A DNA stretch of 30,536 bases, taken from contig CAMLFP010000014.1 of the NCBI GenBank assembly GCA_946479335.1, positions 1-30,536 on the forward strand. The letters are read 5' to 3'. This stretch comes from an uncultured Archangium sp. Lineage in GTDB: Bacteria; Myxococcota; Myxococcia; Myxococcales; Myxococcaceae. The translations under genes and the position numbers were made by a program. The notes under the pieces are model-generated. The model was not told the DNA's origin and made no database searches. It saw only the letters and a list, made by a program, of their open reading frames with translations. Positions 30,183 through 30,536 of the stretch are shown one piece after another (positions within the stretch are counted from its first letter, which is position 1; the number at the start of each line of letters is the position of its first letter).

Positions 30183-30536
30183 TTAGCTCGTGGGGGCGCC
30201 CACGGGCGCGATGTGGCGGATGACGGGCTCGGTGGGGAGCTGACCGCCGCGCCGCGCGATCTCCATCGCCACCATCTGGCTGCGCACGGTCTGCCCGTCG
30301 AGCTGCAGTGGCACCGGGGTGTAGGTGCCGTCGCTCTGGAGCTGCCGCGCCTTCACGTTGTCGCGCAGGCCGAGGCCCAGCACCTCCTCCAGCACGCGCA
30401 CCTTGAGGGCCGGGTCTTCGATGGGCGCCATCACCTCCACGCGGCGGTGGAAGTTGCGCGGCATCCAGTCGGCGGACGACATGAACACGTCGGTCTGCGC
30501 GCCGACCCCGAAGGCGAACGCGCGCGTGTGCTCGAG
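30183..30536 (-). CDS. ppk1: Polyphosphate kinase Ppk1 (C-terminal end only)
   Basis: The last 117 residues of a minus-strand gene are present, reading in frame from the right edge to TAA at 30183-30185. The sequence begins LEHTRAFAFGVGAQTDVFMS, then SADWMPRNFHRRVEVMAPIEDP and a C-terminal helix region (RVLEEVLGLGLRDNVKARQL). S-S-A-D-W-M-P-R-N followed by RRVEV is a hallmark of the PPK1 C2 domain. Ppk1 reversibly transfers the gamma-phosphate of ATP to inorganic polyphosphate. The phosphorylated His lies upstream, outside the window. The short Pro/Ala tail after the conserved part is ordinary. It is upstream of tatA on the same strand. Confidence 0.94.
   Translation of the reverse strand, partial: LEHTRAFAFGVGAQTDVFMSSADWMPRNFHRRVEVMAPIEDPALKVRVLEEVLGLGLRDNVKARQLQSDGTYTPVPLQLDGQTVRSQMVAMEIARRGGQLPTEPVIRHIAPVGAPTS

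Overview
The window is a chromosomal stretch of very high GC, GC-rich at third codon positions, with frequent GTG starts and overlapping start/stop codons. Several proteins point to a member of the Myxococcota (myxobacteria). They include a FrzS/AglZ-like pseudo-receiver plus giant coiled coil, a receiver/PATAN(DUF4388)/J-domain/TPR protein, a Cys-rich lipoprotein with an IgGFc-binding-like region, and many regulators and TPR proteins. This placement is inference from gene content. I see no IS element, prophage, CRISPR array, rRNA or tRNA, and no gene-free stretch above about 130 bases.

Region 1 (1-7819, minus strand): the 5' end of an Old Yellow Enzyme-type reductase, ilvE, a cytosolic histidine kinase, its partner NtrC-like response regulator, a patatin-like hydrolase, and the receiver-PATAN-J-TPR protein. 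The regulator and kinase abut with no gap, as nearly do the J-domain protein and the patatin. The regulator has lost both loops that AAA+ activators use to contact sigma54.

Region 2 (7913-9743): a small exported protein, a CoxD/MoxR-type AAA+ ATPase on the opposite strand, and a small membrane protein.

Region 3 (9718-19304, minus strand): a probable cell-surface/motility group. A GT4 glycosyltransferase with a ~685-residue low-complexity tail (69-bp tandem repeats) is followed by the AglZ/FrzS-like coiled coil and the large lipoprotein.

Region 4 (19335-24961, plus strand): a short SAP-like protein, a TPR/coiled-coil protein with a HEPN-like C-terminus, an alpha/beta hydrolase, and a tight pterin cluster. 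The cluster encodes a PTR1/FolM-like reductase, a FolB-cupin fusion, QueD, and a GTP cyclohydrolase I homologue with substituted active-site residues; a YjbR-like protein follows. The cluster is the best candidate for an undescribed system. All three pterin-ring enzymes keep most of their catalytic residues, but the FolE homologue has Gln where catalytic His179 (E. coli numbering) should be and Ala where phosphate-binding Arg139 should be. The aldolase carries an extra cupin with intact metal ligands. A modified pterin or deazapurine product is plausible but unproven.

Region 5 (25034-30536): a ketopantoate-reductase-like protein convergent with a LysR regulator, a GlcD-type FAD oxidase, a sigma factor that appears to lack region 3, a strong terminator, an exported TPR-like protein, tatA, and the 3' end of ppk1 running off the right edge.
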